Assembly (NCBI RefSeq): GCF_026339875.1
Contig: NZ_JAPEPZ010000001.1
Location: 5,766,001 to 5,830,000 of the forward strand
Direction of reading: 5' to 3'
Length of the DNA stretch: 64,000 nucleotides
Source: Streptomyces sp. NBC_01571
GTDB taxonomy: Bacteria > Actinomycetota > Actinomycetes > Streptomycetales > Streptomycetaceae
Below the pieces are notes generated by a model. The model did not search any database and was not told where the DNA came from. It was given only the letters and a program-made list of their open reading frames with translations. Shown piece by piece: positions 51,596 to 61,352 of this stretch. Position 1 is the first letter of the stretch; every line of letters begins with the position of its first letter. The position numbers and the translations under genes are program-made.

Positions 51596-53620
51596 ATGGA
51601 CGTGAAGCGATACTTCCGTGGGCCGGTCATGTGGATCGTGCTGGCCGTCCTTGCCGTGGTCGTGTTGATGCAGGTCGTCGGCTCGTCCGGCGGCTACAAG
51701 ACAGTGGACACCGGCCAGGTCGTCCAGGCGATCAATGACAACAAGGTCGAGTCGGCCAAGATCACCACTGGCGACGAGCAGGTCATCAAGGTCTCGCTGA
51801 AGGACGGCGAGAAGGTCGATGGCAGCTCGAAGATCCAGTCGAGCTACATCGGCGACCAGGGCGTGGCCCTGGCCAACACCCTGCAGGACAAGTACCAGAA
51901 CAAGCAGATCCCGGACGGCTACACGGTTTCGCCGTCCAAGCAGAACCCGTTCCTGGGCATCCTGCTGTCGCTGCTTCCCTTCGTCCTCATCGTCGTCGTC
52001 TTCCTGTTCCTGATGAACCAGATGCAGGGCGGCGGCTCCCGGGTCATGAACTTCGGGAAGTCCAAGGCGAAGCTCATCACCAAGGACACCCCGAAGACGA
52101 CGTTCTCGGACGTCGCGGGTTCGGACGAGGCGGTGGAGGAACTCCAGGAGATCAAGGAGTTCCTGCAGGAGCCGGCGAAGTTCCAGGCCGTCGGGGCGAA
52201 GATCCCCAAGGGTGTGCTCCTGTACGGGCCTCCCGGTACCGGCAAGACGCTGCTCGCACGCGCCGTCGCGGGCGAGGCCGGCGTTCCCTTCTACTCGATC
52301 TCGGGTTCCGACTTCGTCGAGATGTTCGTCGGTGTCGGTGCCTCCCGGGTCCGTGACCTCTTCGAGCAGGCCAAGGCGAACGCCCCGGCGATCGTCTTCG
52401 TCGACGAGATCGACGCGGTCGGCCGCCACCGCGGCGCCGGCCTCGGCGGTGGTCACGACGAGCGCGAGCAGACGCTGAACCAGCTGCTCGTCGAGATGGA
52501 CGGCTTCGACGTGAAGGGCGGCGTGATCCTCATCGCCGCCACGAACCGGCCCGACATCCTCGACCCGGCCCTTCTGCGCCCCGGCCGCTTCGACCGCCAG
52601 ATCGCGGTCGACCGCCCGGACATGCAGGGCCGTCTGGAGATCCTCAAGGTTCACCAGAAGGGCAAGCCGGTCGCTCCGGACGTCGACCTGTCCGCCGTCG
52701 CCCGCCGCACGCCCGGCTTCACGGGTGCCGACCTGGCCAACGTGCTGAATGAGGCCGCGCTCCTGACGGCCCGCAGCAACCAGAAGCTGGTCGACAACAA
52801 CATGCTGGACGAGGCGATCGACCGTGTGGTCGCGGGCCCGCAGAAGCGGACCCGGATCATGTCGGACAAGGAGAAGAAGATCACCGCGTACCACGAGGGC
52901 GGCCACGCCCTGGTCGCGGCGGCGTCTCCGAACTCCGACCCGGTCCACAAGATCACGATCCTGTCGCGCGGACGGGCCCTCGGCTACACGATGGTCCTGC
53001 CGGACGAGGACAAGTACTCCACGACGCGCAACGAGATGCTGGACCAGCTTGCTTACATGCTGGGCGGCCGCGCGGCCGAGGAGCTCGTCTTCCACGACCC
53101 GACCACCGGTGCCGCGAACGACATCGAGAAGGCCACCGCAACGGCCCGCGCGATGGTCACGCAGTACGGCATGACCGAGCGTCTCGGCGCGATCAAGTTC
53201 GGCGGCGACAACACCGAGCCGTTCCTCGGCCGGGAGATGTCGCACCCGCGCGACTACTCGGAAGAGGTCGCCGCGCTCGTCGACGAAGAGGTCAAGAAGC
53301 TCATCGAGAACGCGCACAACGAGGCCTGGGAGATCCTGGTCGAGAACCGCGATGTTCTGGACGCGCTGGTGCTCCAGCTGCTGGAGAAGGAGACGCTGAG
53401 CAAGGAGCAGATCGCCGAGGTCTTCGCTCCCATCGTGAAGCGCCCGGCCCGCCCCGCGTGGACCGGCTCCTCCCGCCGCACCCCGTCCACCCGCCCGCCG
53501 GTGCTCTCCCCCAAGGAGCTGTCACTGACGAACGGGGCGAACGGCGCGACGCCGTCCATCGTCAAGACGGAATCCGTCCCGGCGAAGGAAGCGGCTCCCG
53601 AGGACCGCACGGAGGGCTGA
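51596..53620 (+). CDS. ftsH: ATP-dependent membrane protease FtsH
   Basis: 674 residues from ATG 51596 ([15 protein letters not shown]); an in-frame ATG at 51560 adds 12 residues and could be a leaderless start. Helix 1 at about 9-27, an extracytoplasmic domain, helix 2 ([20 protein letters not shown]), AAA+ domain with Walker A GPPGTGKT (211-218), [16 protein letters not shown], arginine-finger region RPGRFDRQI. The zinc protease motif HEGGH is at 433-437. The C-terminal tail is Ser/Thr/Pro-rich and poorly conserved. It degrades misassembled membrane and some regulatory proteins. Confidence 0.97.
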   Translation: MDVKRYFRGPVMWIVLAVLAVVVLMQVVGSSGGYKTVDTGQVVQAINDNKVESAKITTGDEQVIKVSLKDGEKVDGSSKIQSSYIGDQGVALANTLQDKYQNKQIPDGYTVSPSKQNPFLGILLSLLPFVLIVVVFLFLMNQMQGGGSRVMNFGKSKAKLITKDTPKTTFSDVAGSDEAVEELQEIKEFLQEPAKFQAVGAKIPKGVLLYGPPGTGKTLLARAVAGEAGVPFYSISGSDFVEMFVGVGASRVRDLFEQAKANAPAIVFVDEIDAVGRHRGAGLGGGHDEREQTLNQLLVEMDGFDVKGGVILIAATNRPDILDPALLRPGRFDRQIAVDRPDMQGRLEILKVHQKGKPVAPDVDLSAVARRTPGFTGADLANVLNEAALLTARSNQKLVDNNMLDEAIDRVVAGPQKRTRIMSDKEKKITAYHEGGHALVAAASPNSDPVHKITILSRGRALGYTMVLPDEDKYSTTRNEMLDQLAYMLGGRAAEELVFHDPTTGAANDIEKATATARAMVTQYGMTERLGAIKFGGDNTEPFLGREMSHPRDYSEEVAALVDEEVKKLIENAHNEAWEILVENRDVLDALVLQLLEKETLSKEQIAEVFAPIVKRPARPAWTGSSRRTPSTRPPVLSPKELSLTNGANGATPSIVKTESVPAKEAAPEDRTEG

Positions 53621-53661
53621 CCCGCTCAGCTCCCCGGCGGCCTCAGCAGGCCCGGAATGAT

Positions 53662-53699
53662 TGCCGCGCCCCCCAGGTTTTAGCCTGGGGGGCGCGGCA
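53662..53699 (+). terminator. Terminator between ftsH and folE
   Basis: Perfect 16-bp stem (53662-53677 / 53684-53699) with loop TTTTAG. Confidence 0.85.
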
Positions 53700-53765
53700 T
53701 TGCGGTATGCCCGCACGTCGGCGCGTCGAACCGCACGCGCCGAGAGGCACAGGAACGAGGACCAC

Positions 53766-54371
53766 ATGACCGACCCCGTGACGCTGGACGGCGAGGGCTC
53801 GATCGGCGAATTCGACGAGAAGCGCGCCGAGAACGCCGTACGAGAGCTCCTCATCGCGGTCGGCGAGGACCCGGAGCGCGAGGGCCTGCGGGAGACACCG
53901 GGGCGGGTGGCGAGGGCCTACAGGGAGATATTCGCCGGGCTGTGGCAGCGGCCCGAGGACGTGCTGACGACCACTTTTGACCTCGGGCACGACGAGATGG
54001 TCCTCGTGAAGGACATCGAGGTCCTTAGCAGCTGTGAGCATCATCTGGTCCCGTTCGTCGGGGTGGCCCATGTGGGGTACATCCCGTCCTCGGACGGCAA
54101 GATCACGGGGCTCTCGAAGCTGGCCCGGCTCGTGGACGTCTACGCCCGGCGTCCGCAGGTTCAGGAACGGCTCACCACGCAGATCGCCGACTCCCTGATG
54201 GAGATCCTGGAGCCGCGCGGCGTGATCGTCGTCGTGGAGTGCGAACACATGTGCATGTCGATGCGCGGGGTCCGCAAGCCGGGAGCGAAGACCATCACCT
54301 CGGCGGTGCGCGGCCAGATGCGGGATCCGGCCACTCGCAACGAGGCGATGAGCCTGATCATGGCCCGCTGA
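53766..54371 (+). CDS. folE: GTP cyclohydrolase I
   Basis: 201 residues, ATG 53766, with GAGGACC upstream. First step of folate synthesis: GTP to 7,8-dihydroneopterin triphosphate. Zinc-binding [20 protein letters not shown] and [20 protein letters not shown], plus the family start [20 protein letters not shown]. Convergent with the DUF3180 gene that ends the fol operon, so the two folate units face each other. Confidence 0.97.
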   Translation: MTDPVTLDGEGSIGEFDEKRAENAVRELLIAVGEDPEREGLRETPGRVARAYREIFAGLWQRPEDVLTTTFDLGHDEMVLVKDIEVLSSCEHHLVPFVGVAHVGYIPSSDGKITGLSKLARLVDVYARRPQVQERLTTQIADSLMEILEPRGVIVVVECEHMCMSMRGVRKPGAKTITSAVRGQMRDPATRNEAMSLIMAR

Positions 54372-54488
54372 GCCCGCTCCTCGCACACCGGGCGTGCTCC
54401 CGGTGCGCGGACGCCCTCCGGGCGGGCCAGGGCCCGGTCACCGGCGTCGGGGGTCGGGTCGCTGTGCGGTGCGGGCGCCGGACGGGCG

Positions 54489-54977
54489 TCACGCGACCGG
54501 AGCCGCGCCGCCGTGTTCGTTGTCGTCGTCCTCCGGGAGTTTGCAGACGCGCTCCAGGAAGAAGGCGGCCGCTATGACGGCGATGCCGGCCAGGACCGAG
54601 AAGCCGGCGTAGATGGCCTGGTCGCGCAGGGCCGGGACTTCCAGGGACTCGAGCAGGAACGCGCCCGCGCCGCCGTACATGCCCGCCACCAGGGCGGCGA
54701 CCAGGGCGCTCGCCTGGCCGAAGACGACCGCGCGGGCCGCCATCAGCGGGTCGACGCCCTTGGCGCCGGGGCGGCGCTCGCGCTGGGCCTTGAGGCGGGC
54801 GCGCAGCGAGAGCGCCGTGGACAGCAGCACGACGGCGATCAGGGCCAGCACGATGGGGGCGGCCAGAGGGACGCGGGGAAGCGTCCCCACCGCGTTCCAC
54901 AGCCGGGCGCCCGCCCAGGACAGCACGCCCGCCACGACGAACACGGCGGCCAGCGTCCTGATCCGCAGCTCTTTCAC
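54489..54977 (-). CDS. DUF3180 membrane protein
   Basis: 162 residues with four predicted helices: about 8-26 (LAAVFVVAGVLSWAGARLW), 38-56 (LAAPIVLALIAVVLLSTAL), 82-102 and 121-143. A basic loop RARLKAQRERRPGAKG lies between helices 2 and 3, and an acidic tail ends it. DUF3180 is restricted to actinobacteria and usually follows folK. 64 bp after folK on the same strand. Function unknown; its constant place after folK hints at a link to pterin or cofactor metabolism. Confidence 0.9.
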   Translation of the reverse strand: MKELRIRTLAAVFVVAGVLSWAGARLWNAVGTLPRVPLAAPIVLALIAVVLLSTALSLRARLKAQRERRPGAKGVDPLMAARAVVFGQASALVAALVAGMYGGAGAFLLESLEVPALRDQAIYAGFSVLAGIAVIAAAFFLERVCKLPEDDDNEHGGAAPVA

Positions 54978-55041
54978 TTTGCCCCTTCGGTCACCCGCCC
55001 CCGGACGGTCGTCCGGCCTCTGGTCGTCTTGACCTTAACGA

Positions 55042-55653
55042 CTACTCGGGCAGGTGGAGTTCCAGGTCGGCGCGGGGCGTGACATCGTCCTGGCCGACGC
55101 CGGCGAGGAGCTGTGCCACCGGGCCGCGTCCGGGCAACTGGGCCTCGGGTTCCACGTCCTGCCAGGGGACGAGGACGAAGGCCCGCTCGTGGGCGTGCGG
55201 GTGAGGGAGCGTCAGGACCGGGTCGTCCGAGACGACATCGGCGTACGCCACGATGTCCACGTCGATCGTGCGGGCGCCCCAGCGTTCGTCGCGTACCCGG
55301 TCGAAGGCCTCCTCGACCGCGTGCGCCCGCTCCAGGAGCGAGGACGGGGGGAGGGTGGTCTTGAGGACCACGACCGCGTTGAGGTACGACGGCTGGCTGC
55401 CCGGCTCGACGCCCCACGGCTCCGTCTCGTAGACGGGCGAGACCGCTTTGATGCGGACGCCGGGGGTGTCCTCCAGAGCGTCGACGGCGCCCTGCAGGGT
55501 CTCCAGCCGGTTGCCCAGGTTCGAGCCGAGCGAGAGGACCGCCCGCTTCGGGTTCTGCAGGGTCGTGTCGGCCGCGTCCACGCGCTCCACCACGGAGGCG
55601 GGCACCGGCTGGACCGTCGGGTCGCTCTGGCCTTCGGTGTAGGACGCAGTCAT
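55042..55653 (-). CDS. folK: HPPK (6-hydroxymethyldihydropterin pyrophosphokinase)
   Basis: 203 residues from ATG 55651-55653, overlapping the folB stop by 4 bp (ATGA), so translation is coupled. Core: RAVLSLGSNLGNRLETLQGA, VSPVYETEPWGVEPGSQPSY, ERWGARTIDVDIVAYADVVS, and PHPHAHERAFVLVPWQDVEP. The N-terminal 38 residues (MTASYTEGQSDPTVQPVPAS...) are an extension beyond the usual HPPK start. Transfers pyrophosphate from ATP to 6-hydroxymethyl-7,8-dihydropterin. Confidence 0.96.
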   Translation of the reverse strand: MTASYTEGQSDPTVQPVPASVVERVDAADTTLQNPKRAVLSLGSNLGNRLETLQGAVDALEDTPGVRIKAVSPVYETEPWGVEPGSQPSYLNAVVVLKTTLPPSSLLERAHAVEEAFDRVRDERWGARTIDVDIVAYADVVSDDPVLTLPHPHAHERAFVLVPWQDVEPEAQLPGRGPVAQLLAGVGQDDVTPRADLELHLPE

Positions 55654-56009
55654 ACTCGGCTCCGGGTGATGGTGACGGTCACGTCGTCGAAGGGGACCGG
55701 GATCGGCGCGTCCGGTTTGTGGACGCAGACTTCGACCTCGCTCACCCCGTCGTGCTTCAGGCAGGCCTGGGCGATGCGCTCGGCGAGCGTCTCGATGAGA
55801 TCGACGGGTTCGCCCTCGACGATGGCCACGACCTCCTCCGCCACGATGCCGTAGTGCACGGTCTTCGTCAGGTCGTCGTCGGCCGCGGCCGATCGGGTGT
55901 CCAGGCCCAGCGACAGGTCCACGATGAAGGGCTGTCCCTCTTCGCGTTCCTTCTGGAAGACACCGTGGTGTCCGCGAGCCTTGAGGCCGCGCAGCGCGAC
56001 ACGATCCAC
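55650..56009 (-). CDS. folB: Dihydroneopterin aldolase
   Basis: 119 residues from GTG 56007-56009 with AGGAG 8 bp upstream. Family features: VALRGLKARGHHGVFQKERE, FIVDLSLGLD, TVHYGIVAEEVVAIVEGEPV, LIETLAERIAQACL with the catalytic Glu/Tyr/Lys positions. Converts dihydroneopterin to hydroxymethyldihydropterin and glycolaldehyde. 249 bp after the NTF2-like gene and coupled to folK. Confidence 0.95.
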   Translation of the reverse strand: MDRVALRGLKARGHHGVFQKEREEGQPFIVDLSLGLDTRSAAADDDLTKTVHYGIVAEEVVAIVEGEPVDLIETLAERIAQACLKHDGVSEVEVCVHKPDAPIPVPFDDVTVTITRSRV

Positions 56010-56258
56010 GCGAATCACTCCTGCAATCGTCGGTAGGGTCCGTCGTGCACCGCGTGCGGTCGGCACACCGGCCTTCGGACGAATCTACCTGCGGGCACTG
56101 ACAGTGTCGGTCCGTGGGGGCGCGCGCCCACATGATGGTCACGAGGCTTCATCGGGTGTTTCCCCTGGGGAACGCGGCGGCTCACGGGTCGGTAGCGGCC
56201 CATACCCGGCGGTTCGTGATTCCAACCACTTCTTGGTTCCCCCGGGCGTCCGGCCCAC

Positions 56259-56753
56259 TCAACCGGGTGTCTCCTCGTCCTCCTCCTCGCCGGATTCGGC
56301 GAGGACGGGGGAGGCGTGGTGCGACCAGAGCTTCCAGCCGTCGTCCGTGCGCCGGAACACGTTCGTGGCGACGACCAGCTGGCCGACCAGCGGGCCGAGC
56401 TCGTCGCTGTCGTCGGGCGCGGGGCCGCCGCTGAGGATGTTCTCGGTGCAGGTGACCAGCGCGGTGTCGCCGGTCACGGAGACGTGCACGTCCGTGAGGA
56501 AGAACTGGATGTACTCGGTGTTGGCCATGATCAGCGCGTACGAGCGCAGGACCTCGCCTCGGCCGTTGAGGACCGGCCAGCCGGGGTGGACGCAGGAGAC
56601 GTCCGCGCCCTCGCTCCCGACGCTGTCGTCGCCGGTGTCCAGAGGGGCCAGCCAGAGGGACGACAGCGTCTCGAAGTCGCCCCTTTCCAGTGCCTCGTAG
56701 AAGGCGGTGTTGGCGAGTTCGACCTGCTCGACGTCGGTGCGCGGTGCGCTCAC
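56259..56753 (-). CDS. NTF2/SnoaL-like protein inside the fol operon
   Basis: 164 residues from GTG 56751-56753, overlapping the folP stop by 4 bp (GTGA). NTF2-fold pattern: VEQVELANTAFYEALERGDF, LSSLWLAPL, VSCVHPGWPVLNGRGEVLRS, VHVSVTGDTALVTCTENILS, VVATNVFRRTDDGWKLWSHH, the standard cone-shaped helix and strands. An acidic tail ends it (LAESGEEEDEETPG). Coupled translation with folP makes a related role likely, for example binding a pterin or sulfonamide-like molecule; unproven. Confidence 0.88.
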   Translation of the reverse strand: MSAPRTDVEQVELANTAFYEALERGDFETLSSLWLAPLDTGDDSVGSEGADVSCVHPGWPVLNGRGEVLRSYALIMANTEYIQFFLTDVHVSVTGDTALVTCTENILSGGPAPDDSDELGPLVGQLVVATNVFRRTDDGWKLWSHHASPVLAESGEEEDEETPG

Positions 56754-57610
56754 TGGGCTCCCTCGACGGCCCGGGCGACGCGGACGGCGTCGGCGGTGGC
56801 CCGTACCTCGTGGACACGGACCGCCCACGCGCCCTGGTGGGCGGCGAGCGCGGAGACGGCGGCGGTGGCGGCGTCCCGTTCGCGGGCGGGTGGCGGGGCG
56901 CCCTCCGGGCCCGCCAGGACGTGGCCGAGGAAGCGTTTGCGCGACGCGGCGACCAGGAGCGGGCGGCCGAGTCCGCCCAGCCGGTCGAGGTGGGCGAGGA
57001 GTGCCAGGTCGTGCTCGGAGTCCTTGGAGAAGCCGAGGCCCGGGTCGACGACGATCCGGTCGGGGCTGACGCCGCCGGCCAGAACGGCCTCCACGCGCGC
57101 GTGGAGCTCGTCGACGACTTCGGAGACGACGTCCGTGTAGGTCCCCCGTACGTTGCCGCCCTCCAGGAAGCCGCGCCAGTGCATGACCACGAAGGGGGCT
57201 CCGGCCGCGGCGACGGCGGGGATCATCGCGGGGTCGGCGAGACCGCCGCTGACGTCGTTGACCAGGGCGGCTCCGGCGGCGAGCGCCTGCTCGGCGACGC
57301 TGGCGCGCATGGTGTCCACGGAGACGGTGATGCCCTCGGAGGCCAGGCCCCGGACGACCGGGATCACCCGCTTGAGCTCTTCCGCCTCGTCGACGCGGGA
57401 GGCGCCGGGGCGGGTGGACTCGCCGCCCACGTCCACCAGGTCGGCGCCCTCGGTGACCAGGTGGAGGCCGTGTTTGACGGCGGCCGTCGTGTCGAACCAG
57501 CGTCCGCCGTCCGAGAAGGAATCGGGCGTGACGTTGACGACTCCCATGACCGCGCAGCGGTCCCAGGTCGGCAGTCCCGCGACGTGGCCGCGCCGGCGCT
57601 CAGTGCTCAT
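56750..57610 (-). CDS. folP: Dihydropteroate synthase
   Basis: 286 residues. Joins p-aminobenzoate to hydroxymethyldihydropterin pyrophosphate; the sulfonamide target. Motifs: VMGVVNVTPDSFSDGGRWFD, DLVDVGGESTRPGASRVDEA, ITVSVDTMRASVAEQAL, VNDVSGGLADP, VVMHWRGF (where MHxR is usual), VVDPGLGFSKDSEHDL, and VAASRKRFLGHVL. First gene of the folP-NTF2-folB-folK-DUF3180 transcript. Confidence 0.96.
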   Translation of the reverse strand: MSTERRRGHVAGLPTWDRCAVMGVVNVTPDSFSDGGRWFDTTAAVKHGLHLVTEGADLVDVGGESTRPGASRVDEAEELKRVIPVVRGLASEGITVSVDTMRASVAEQALAAGAALVNDVSGGLADPAMIPAVAAAGAPFVVMHWRGFLEGGNVRGTYTDVVSEVVDELHARVEAVLAGGVSPDRIVVDPGLGFSKDSEHDLALLAHLDRLGGLGRPLLVAASRKRFLGHVLAGPEGAPPPARERDAATAAVSALAAHQGAWAVRVHEVRATADAVRVARAVEGAQ

Positions 57611-57818
57611 ACGTCCAGCCTAGGCCTCCGGCGAGGGCCGGATTCCTCCGCGGGCCGCCCGTGACCGGGGTCTTCGGGCCGCTCCCGGCCGGTTCGGGTT
57701 GCTCCGCGGACCCCTCCACCGTGCGGGCCCCCGTGGTGCGGGCGAGGGCCCCCAGGGCTGGGGCAGGAGTCCTCGGGCGGCGTCGTCCGCGCGGCTACGC
57801 GCGGCTCCGTCCGTGCGC

Positions 57819-59648
57819 CTACGCCGCTCTGACCCCGTGTTCCGCCACCGCGTGCGCGCAGGGGCGCGGGGCCCGGACGCGGCGGCGGAGCAGCCCGGGA
57901 AGGGCCAGGTTCACGAAGCCCTCGGCCTGCATGGCGGCGAAGCCGATGCGCGGGAGGTCGCGGGAGGAGCCGTAGACGACGAAGCGGGGCTCCCAGCGCG
58001 GGCGGAACTTGGCGTTGAACTTGTACAGGGACTCGATCTGGAACCAGCGGGACAGGAAGACCAGCAGTCCCCGCCAGGCGCGCAGCACGGGCCCCGCGCC
58101 GATCTTCTCGCCGCGTGCCAGCGCCGAGCGGAACATCGCGAAGTTGAGCGAGATCCGCTGGATGCCGAGGCGGGGGGACGCCTCCAGGGCGGCCACGATG
58201 AGGAGTTCGTTCATGCCGGGGTCGGCCGCGCGGTCGCGCCGCATGAGGTCCAGGGAGACCCCGTCGGCGCCCCACGGGACGAAGTGGAGGACGGCCTTCA
58301 GGTCACCGTACGGGCCGGGTGTGTCGTCGGCCTTGTGGGCGGTGGCGATGAGGCAGTCGCTGTCGGAGGGGTCGCCGATGCGGCCGAGCGCCATGGAGAA
58401 GCCGCGTTCGGTGTCCGTGCCGCGCCACGCCTCCGAGGCGCGGCGTATCCGGTCCAGTTCGCCCTCGCTCAGGTCACGGATGCGCCGCACCCGGGTCTCG
58501 TAGCCAGCCCGTTCGATGCGTTTCACCATCTGGCGCACGTTGCGCATCGCGCGCCCGGCCAACGAGAAATCCGCGACGTCCACCACCGCCTCGTCGCCCA
58601 GTTCGAGGGCGTCGAGACCGGTCTCGCGGGTCCACACCTCGCCGCCCGTCTCCGAGCAGCCCATCACGGCGGGGGTCCAGGAGTGGGCCTTGGCCTCGTC
58701 CATGAAGCGTTCGATGGCGCCGGGCCAGGCCTCGACGTCACCGATGGGGTCGCCGCTGGCCAGCATCACGCCGGAGACGACGCGGTAGGTGACGGCGGCC
58801 TTGCCGCTGGGCGAGAACACGACGGCCTTGTCACGGCGGAGCGCGAAGTGACCGAGCGAGTCGCGGCCGCCGTGCTTGTCGAGGAGGGTCCGCAGCCGGC
58901 TCTCGTCGTCCTCCGTCAGGCGGGCGGCGGGGTGTTCGGGGCGGAAGGCCAGATAGATCGTCGTGACGGCGGTCAGCCAGCCGAGCGCGCCGAGCGAGAA
59001 GGCGACCGTCCAGGAGGTGGGTCCGGCGTAGTCGACGGGGCCCTCGAAGCCGAACAGCCCGTACAGCACGTGGGCGAGGCGGTCGGCCACGCTCGGGTCG
59101 CCGACCATCCGGTCCTCGTGGACGCTGACGATGATCAGCCCGAGAACGAGGGAGCCGGCGCCCATGAGGACGAAGTTCGCGAGGGCCCGCCAGCGGCTGC
59201 GCGGATCGGGCAGGGCGGCGAACTCGCTGCGGTGGCGCAGCAGCGGTGCGAGCAGCGCGAGGGAGATGACGACGCCGATGAGCGAATGGCGGTAGGCGAA
59301 CTGGGCGACGGCGCCGGCCGGCAGCAGCACCACGGCGGCGCGCCACGCCCGGCGCTTGCGGCGGCGCAGTCCATGAGCGAGGAGCAGGAGGAGCACGCCC
59401 GCGCTGAGCGACAGCGCCGCGGCGAAGGGTCCGAACGAACCCGGCAGCACCTCGGCGAGGGCGTGCATACGGCTGCGCCGGAAGCGCGGGAAGACGCCGG
59501 CGGCGATGTCCAGGACCCCTACGAGTGTGCAGGCCCTGGCGACGAGGGCGGGGACGGCCTCAGGGCGGGGACCACGGACTATGCGTCGCGTCCCACCTGT
59601 TCGGTCTGGAACCTCACCCGACATTTCCCCATCTATCCTGACAGACAT
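57819..59648 (-). CDS. MprF-like (DUF2156) membrane lysyltransferase-family protein
   Basis: 609 residues from ATG 59648; the nearby ATG 59624 is almost as likely, since neither has a clear ribosome site. Five to seven N-terminal helices (about 50-260) are followed by the DUF2156 catalytic fold (about 280-590): FALRRDKAVVFSPSGKAAVT, VSGVMLASGDPIGDVEAW, YGDLKAVLHFVPWGADGVSL, LDLMRRDRAADPGMNELLIV and a C-terminal FNAKFRPRWEPRFVVYGSSR. MprF-type enzymes move Lys or Ala from aminoacyl-tRNA to phosphatidylglycerol. No tRNA synthetase domain here, unlike LysX. The product confers resistance to cationic peptides in other bacteria. It diverges from a membrane esterase at 59849. Confidence 0.9.
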   Translation of the reverse strand: MSVRIDGEMSGEVPDRTGGTRRIVRGPRPEAVPALVARACTLVGVLDIAAGVFPRFRRSRMHALAEVLPGSFGPFAAALSLSAGVLLLLLAHGLRRRKRRAWRAAVVLLPAGAVAQFAYRHSLIGVVISLALLAPLLRHRSEFAALPDPRSRWRALANFVLMGAGSLVLGLIIVSVHEDRMVGDPSVADRLAHVLYGLFGFEGPVDYAGPTSWTVAFSLGALGWLTAVTTIYLAFRPEHPAARLTEDDESRLRTLLDKHGGRDSLGHFALRRDKAVVFSPSGKAAVTYRVVSGVMLASGDPIGDVEAWPGAIERFMDEAKAHSWTPAVMGCSETGGEVWTRETGLDALELGDEAVVDVADFSLAGRAMRNVRQMVKRIERAGYETRVRRIRDLSEGELDRIRRASEAWRGTDTERGFSMALGRIGDPSDSDCLIATAHKADDTPGPYGDLKAVLHFVPWGADGVSLDLMRRDRAADPGMNELLIVAALEASPRLGIQRISLNFAMFRSALARGEKIGAGPVLRAWRGLLVFLSRWFQIESLYKFNAKFRPRWEPRFVVYGSSRDLPRIGFAAMQAEGFVNLALPGLLRRRVRAPRPCAHAVAEHGVRAA

Positions 59649-59848
59649 CGCATCCCGTAGTTCTGCGAGAGACCTTGATTCCGGTGCCATTCCGGCATCC
59701 GGCGACATTGCGCCCTCTAGGACGGTGTCTAGGGGGGTCAGGTTCACTCCCCATCGGAAAGCCGTTTCAAAAGGCAAGGAAAGTCCGGGGCAAGCTCCTG
59801 CGAAGGAGCAGGGCGGCCCGGGACGGGAAGCGCAGGCGGGAACAGTCC

Positions 59849-60973
59849 ATGGGTCTCACAAGCAACAAGGTGCTGGTGTTGGCGATCTTGTTCGCCGTGC
59901 TGCTGTTCGCCGGCACGGTGTGGTGGTGGCCACGGCTGGCGCGGCGCGACTGGCCGGCTGTCGGCGGACGGATCGGCATGCTTCTGGTCACCCAGGTGGC
60001 GGTCTTCGTCTCGATCGGCCTGTTCGCCAACCAGGCGTTCGGGTTCTACGCGAGCTGGGCCGACCTTCTCGGCCGGGAGAGCGGCCAGGGTGTGGTGGTC
60101 GACCATTCGGGCCGCGGGGCCGGCGGCCCTCTCCAGGTGGTCGACACCCAGCAGGTGAATGTGTCGGGCGGGGCCCGGCCGCAGGTCGGCGGTCAGATCC
60201 AGAAGGTCGACATCGTCGGCCGTACGACACACATCGCCACCCCGGCGTACGTCTATCTGCCCCCCGAGTACTTCCAGTCGCGCTATCGCACCCGTACCTT
60301 CCCGGCGACCACGGTCCTCACCGGGTACCCGGGCACCGCGGAGGCGCTCATCAAGGGGCTGCACTATCCGCAGACGGCCCACGAGTTGGCCAAGGACGGC
60401 AGGATGCAGCCGATGATCCTCGTCATGATGCGGCCCACCGTCGCGCCGCCGCGGGACACCGAATGCGTGGACATCCCGGGCGGACCGCAGACCGAGTCCT
60501 TCTTCGCCAAGGACCTTCCCGAGGTCGTGGCGGCCCACTACAGGGTGGGCAGGAAGCCCGGGAGCTGGGGGATCATCGGCGACTCCACGGGCGGCTACTG
60601 CGCGCTGAAGCTGGCCGTGCACCACCCCGAGACGTACGCCGCCGGGGCGGGCCTGTCGCCCTACTACAGGGCGCCGATCGATCCGACGACGGGCGACCTC
60701 TTCCACGGGGACCGGCTGCTGCGCAACTCGGCCGACCTGCGCTGGTACCTGCGGCACAATCCCGCGCCCCGCACGTCGCTGCTGGTCACCAGCAGCAAGG
60801 AGGGCGAGCACAACTACAGGGACACGCTGAGGTTCATCGACCAGGTGAAGGGCACGGGGCGCACCGGGATCGCGTCGATCATCCTCGACAGCGGGGGTCA
60901 CAATTTCAACACGTGGCGCAGGGAGATCCCGGGGGCGCTGCAGTGGATGAGCGGGATGCTGAGCGACCGCTGA
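59849..60973 (+). CDS. Membrane-anchored esterase, antigen 85/esterase D fold
   Basis: 374 residues, ATG 59849. Two N-terminal helices (LVLAILFAVLLFAGTVWWW; GMLLVTQVAVFVSIGLFANQ), then an extracytoplasmic alpha/beta hydrolase. Nucleophile elbow IIGDSTGGYCALKLAV, the Ser near residue 249; acid and His probably in IASIILDSGGHNFNTW. YVYLPPEYFQSRYRTRTFPA and the GDST motif match the esterase D family. Divergent from the MprF-like gene (200 bp). Pairs of an aminoacyl-lipid synthase and a hydrolase are known (Enterococcus, Corynebacterium), so it may deacylate aminoacyl-lipids; inference. Confidence 0.9.
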   Translation: MGLTSNKVLVLAILFAVLLFAGTVWWWPRLARRDWPAVGGRIGMLLVTQVAVFVSIGLFANQAFGFYASWADLLGRESGQGVVVDHSGRGAGGPLQVVDTQQVNVSGGARPQVGGQIQKVDIVGRTTHIATPAYVYLPPEYFQSRYRTRTFPATTVLTGYPGTAEALIKGLHYPQTAHELAKDGRMQPMILVMMRPTVAPPRDTECVDIPGGPQTESFFAKDLPEVVAAHYRVGRKPGSWGIIGDSTGGYCALKLAVHHPETYAAGAGLSPYYRAPIDPTTGDLFHGDRLLRNSADLRWYLRHNPAPRTSLLVTSSKEGEHNYRDTLRFIDQVKGTGRTGIASIILDSGGHNFNTWRREIPGALQWMSGMLSDR

Positions 60974-61352
60974 CGGCCCCGACGGAGATCGCCGACGGCC
61001 CTTCCGGGGAGCGCGATCGGCCGGGCGGAGAAGATCCGGAGAATTCCCGCTGACTGTTTCGCGGTGCGTTCTCCGGCCGTTCCGCGGGCTATTCGGCGAG
61101 AAACACGACCTCAAAGCGCTTTCGGAAAGGCGAGCGGTCCGGTGAGGGATCCGGACGAAGGATCCGGACGAAGAGGCTGATCAACCACCAGCGGCGCTCG
61201 CGGGGCATGCGGGGCGTGCGGGGCATGCGGTGGCCCTTTAGGGGTAAGGGGTCGCCCCCAGGGGCTGCCGGGGCGCTGCGAAGGTTTCGGGGTGGCTGTG
61301 TTTTTACCGGGCGGGGCTCCAAGATTCGCCTACGCGCGGTAAGTTTCTGGCC
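60974..61352. other. Intergenic region with short direct repeats
   Basis: 379 bp. A 13-bp tandem repeat GGATCCGGACGAA (61147-61159, 61160-61172) and three nearly identical GGG(C)(A/G)TGC words at 61204-61230. No gene or strong terminator. The next gene's ATG at 61353 has no ribosome site, so a leaderless start is possible. Confidence 0.4.
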
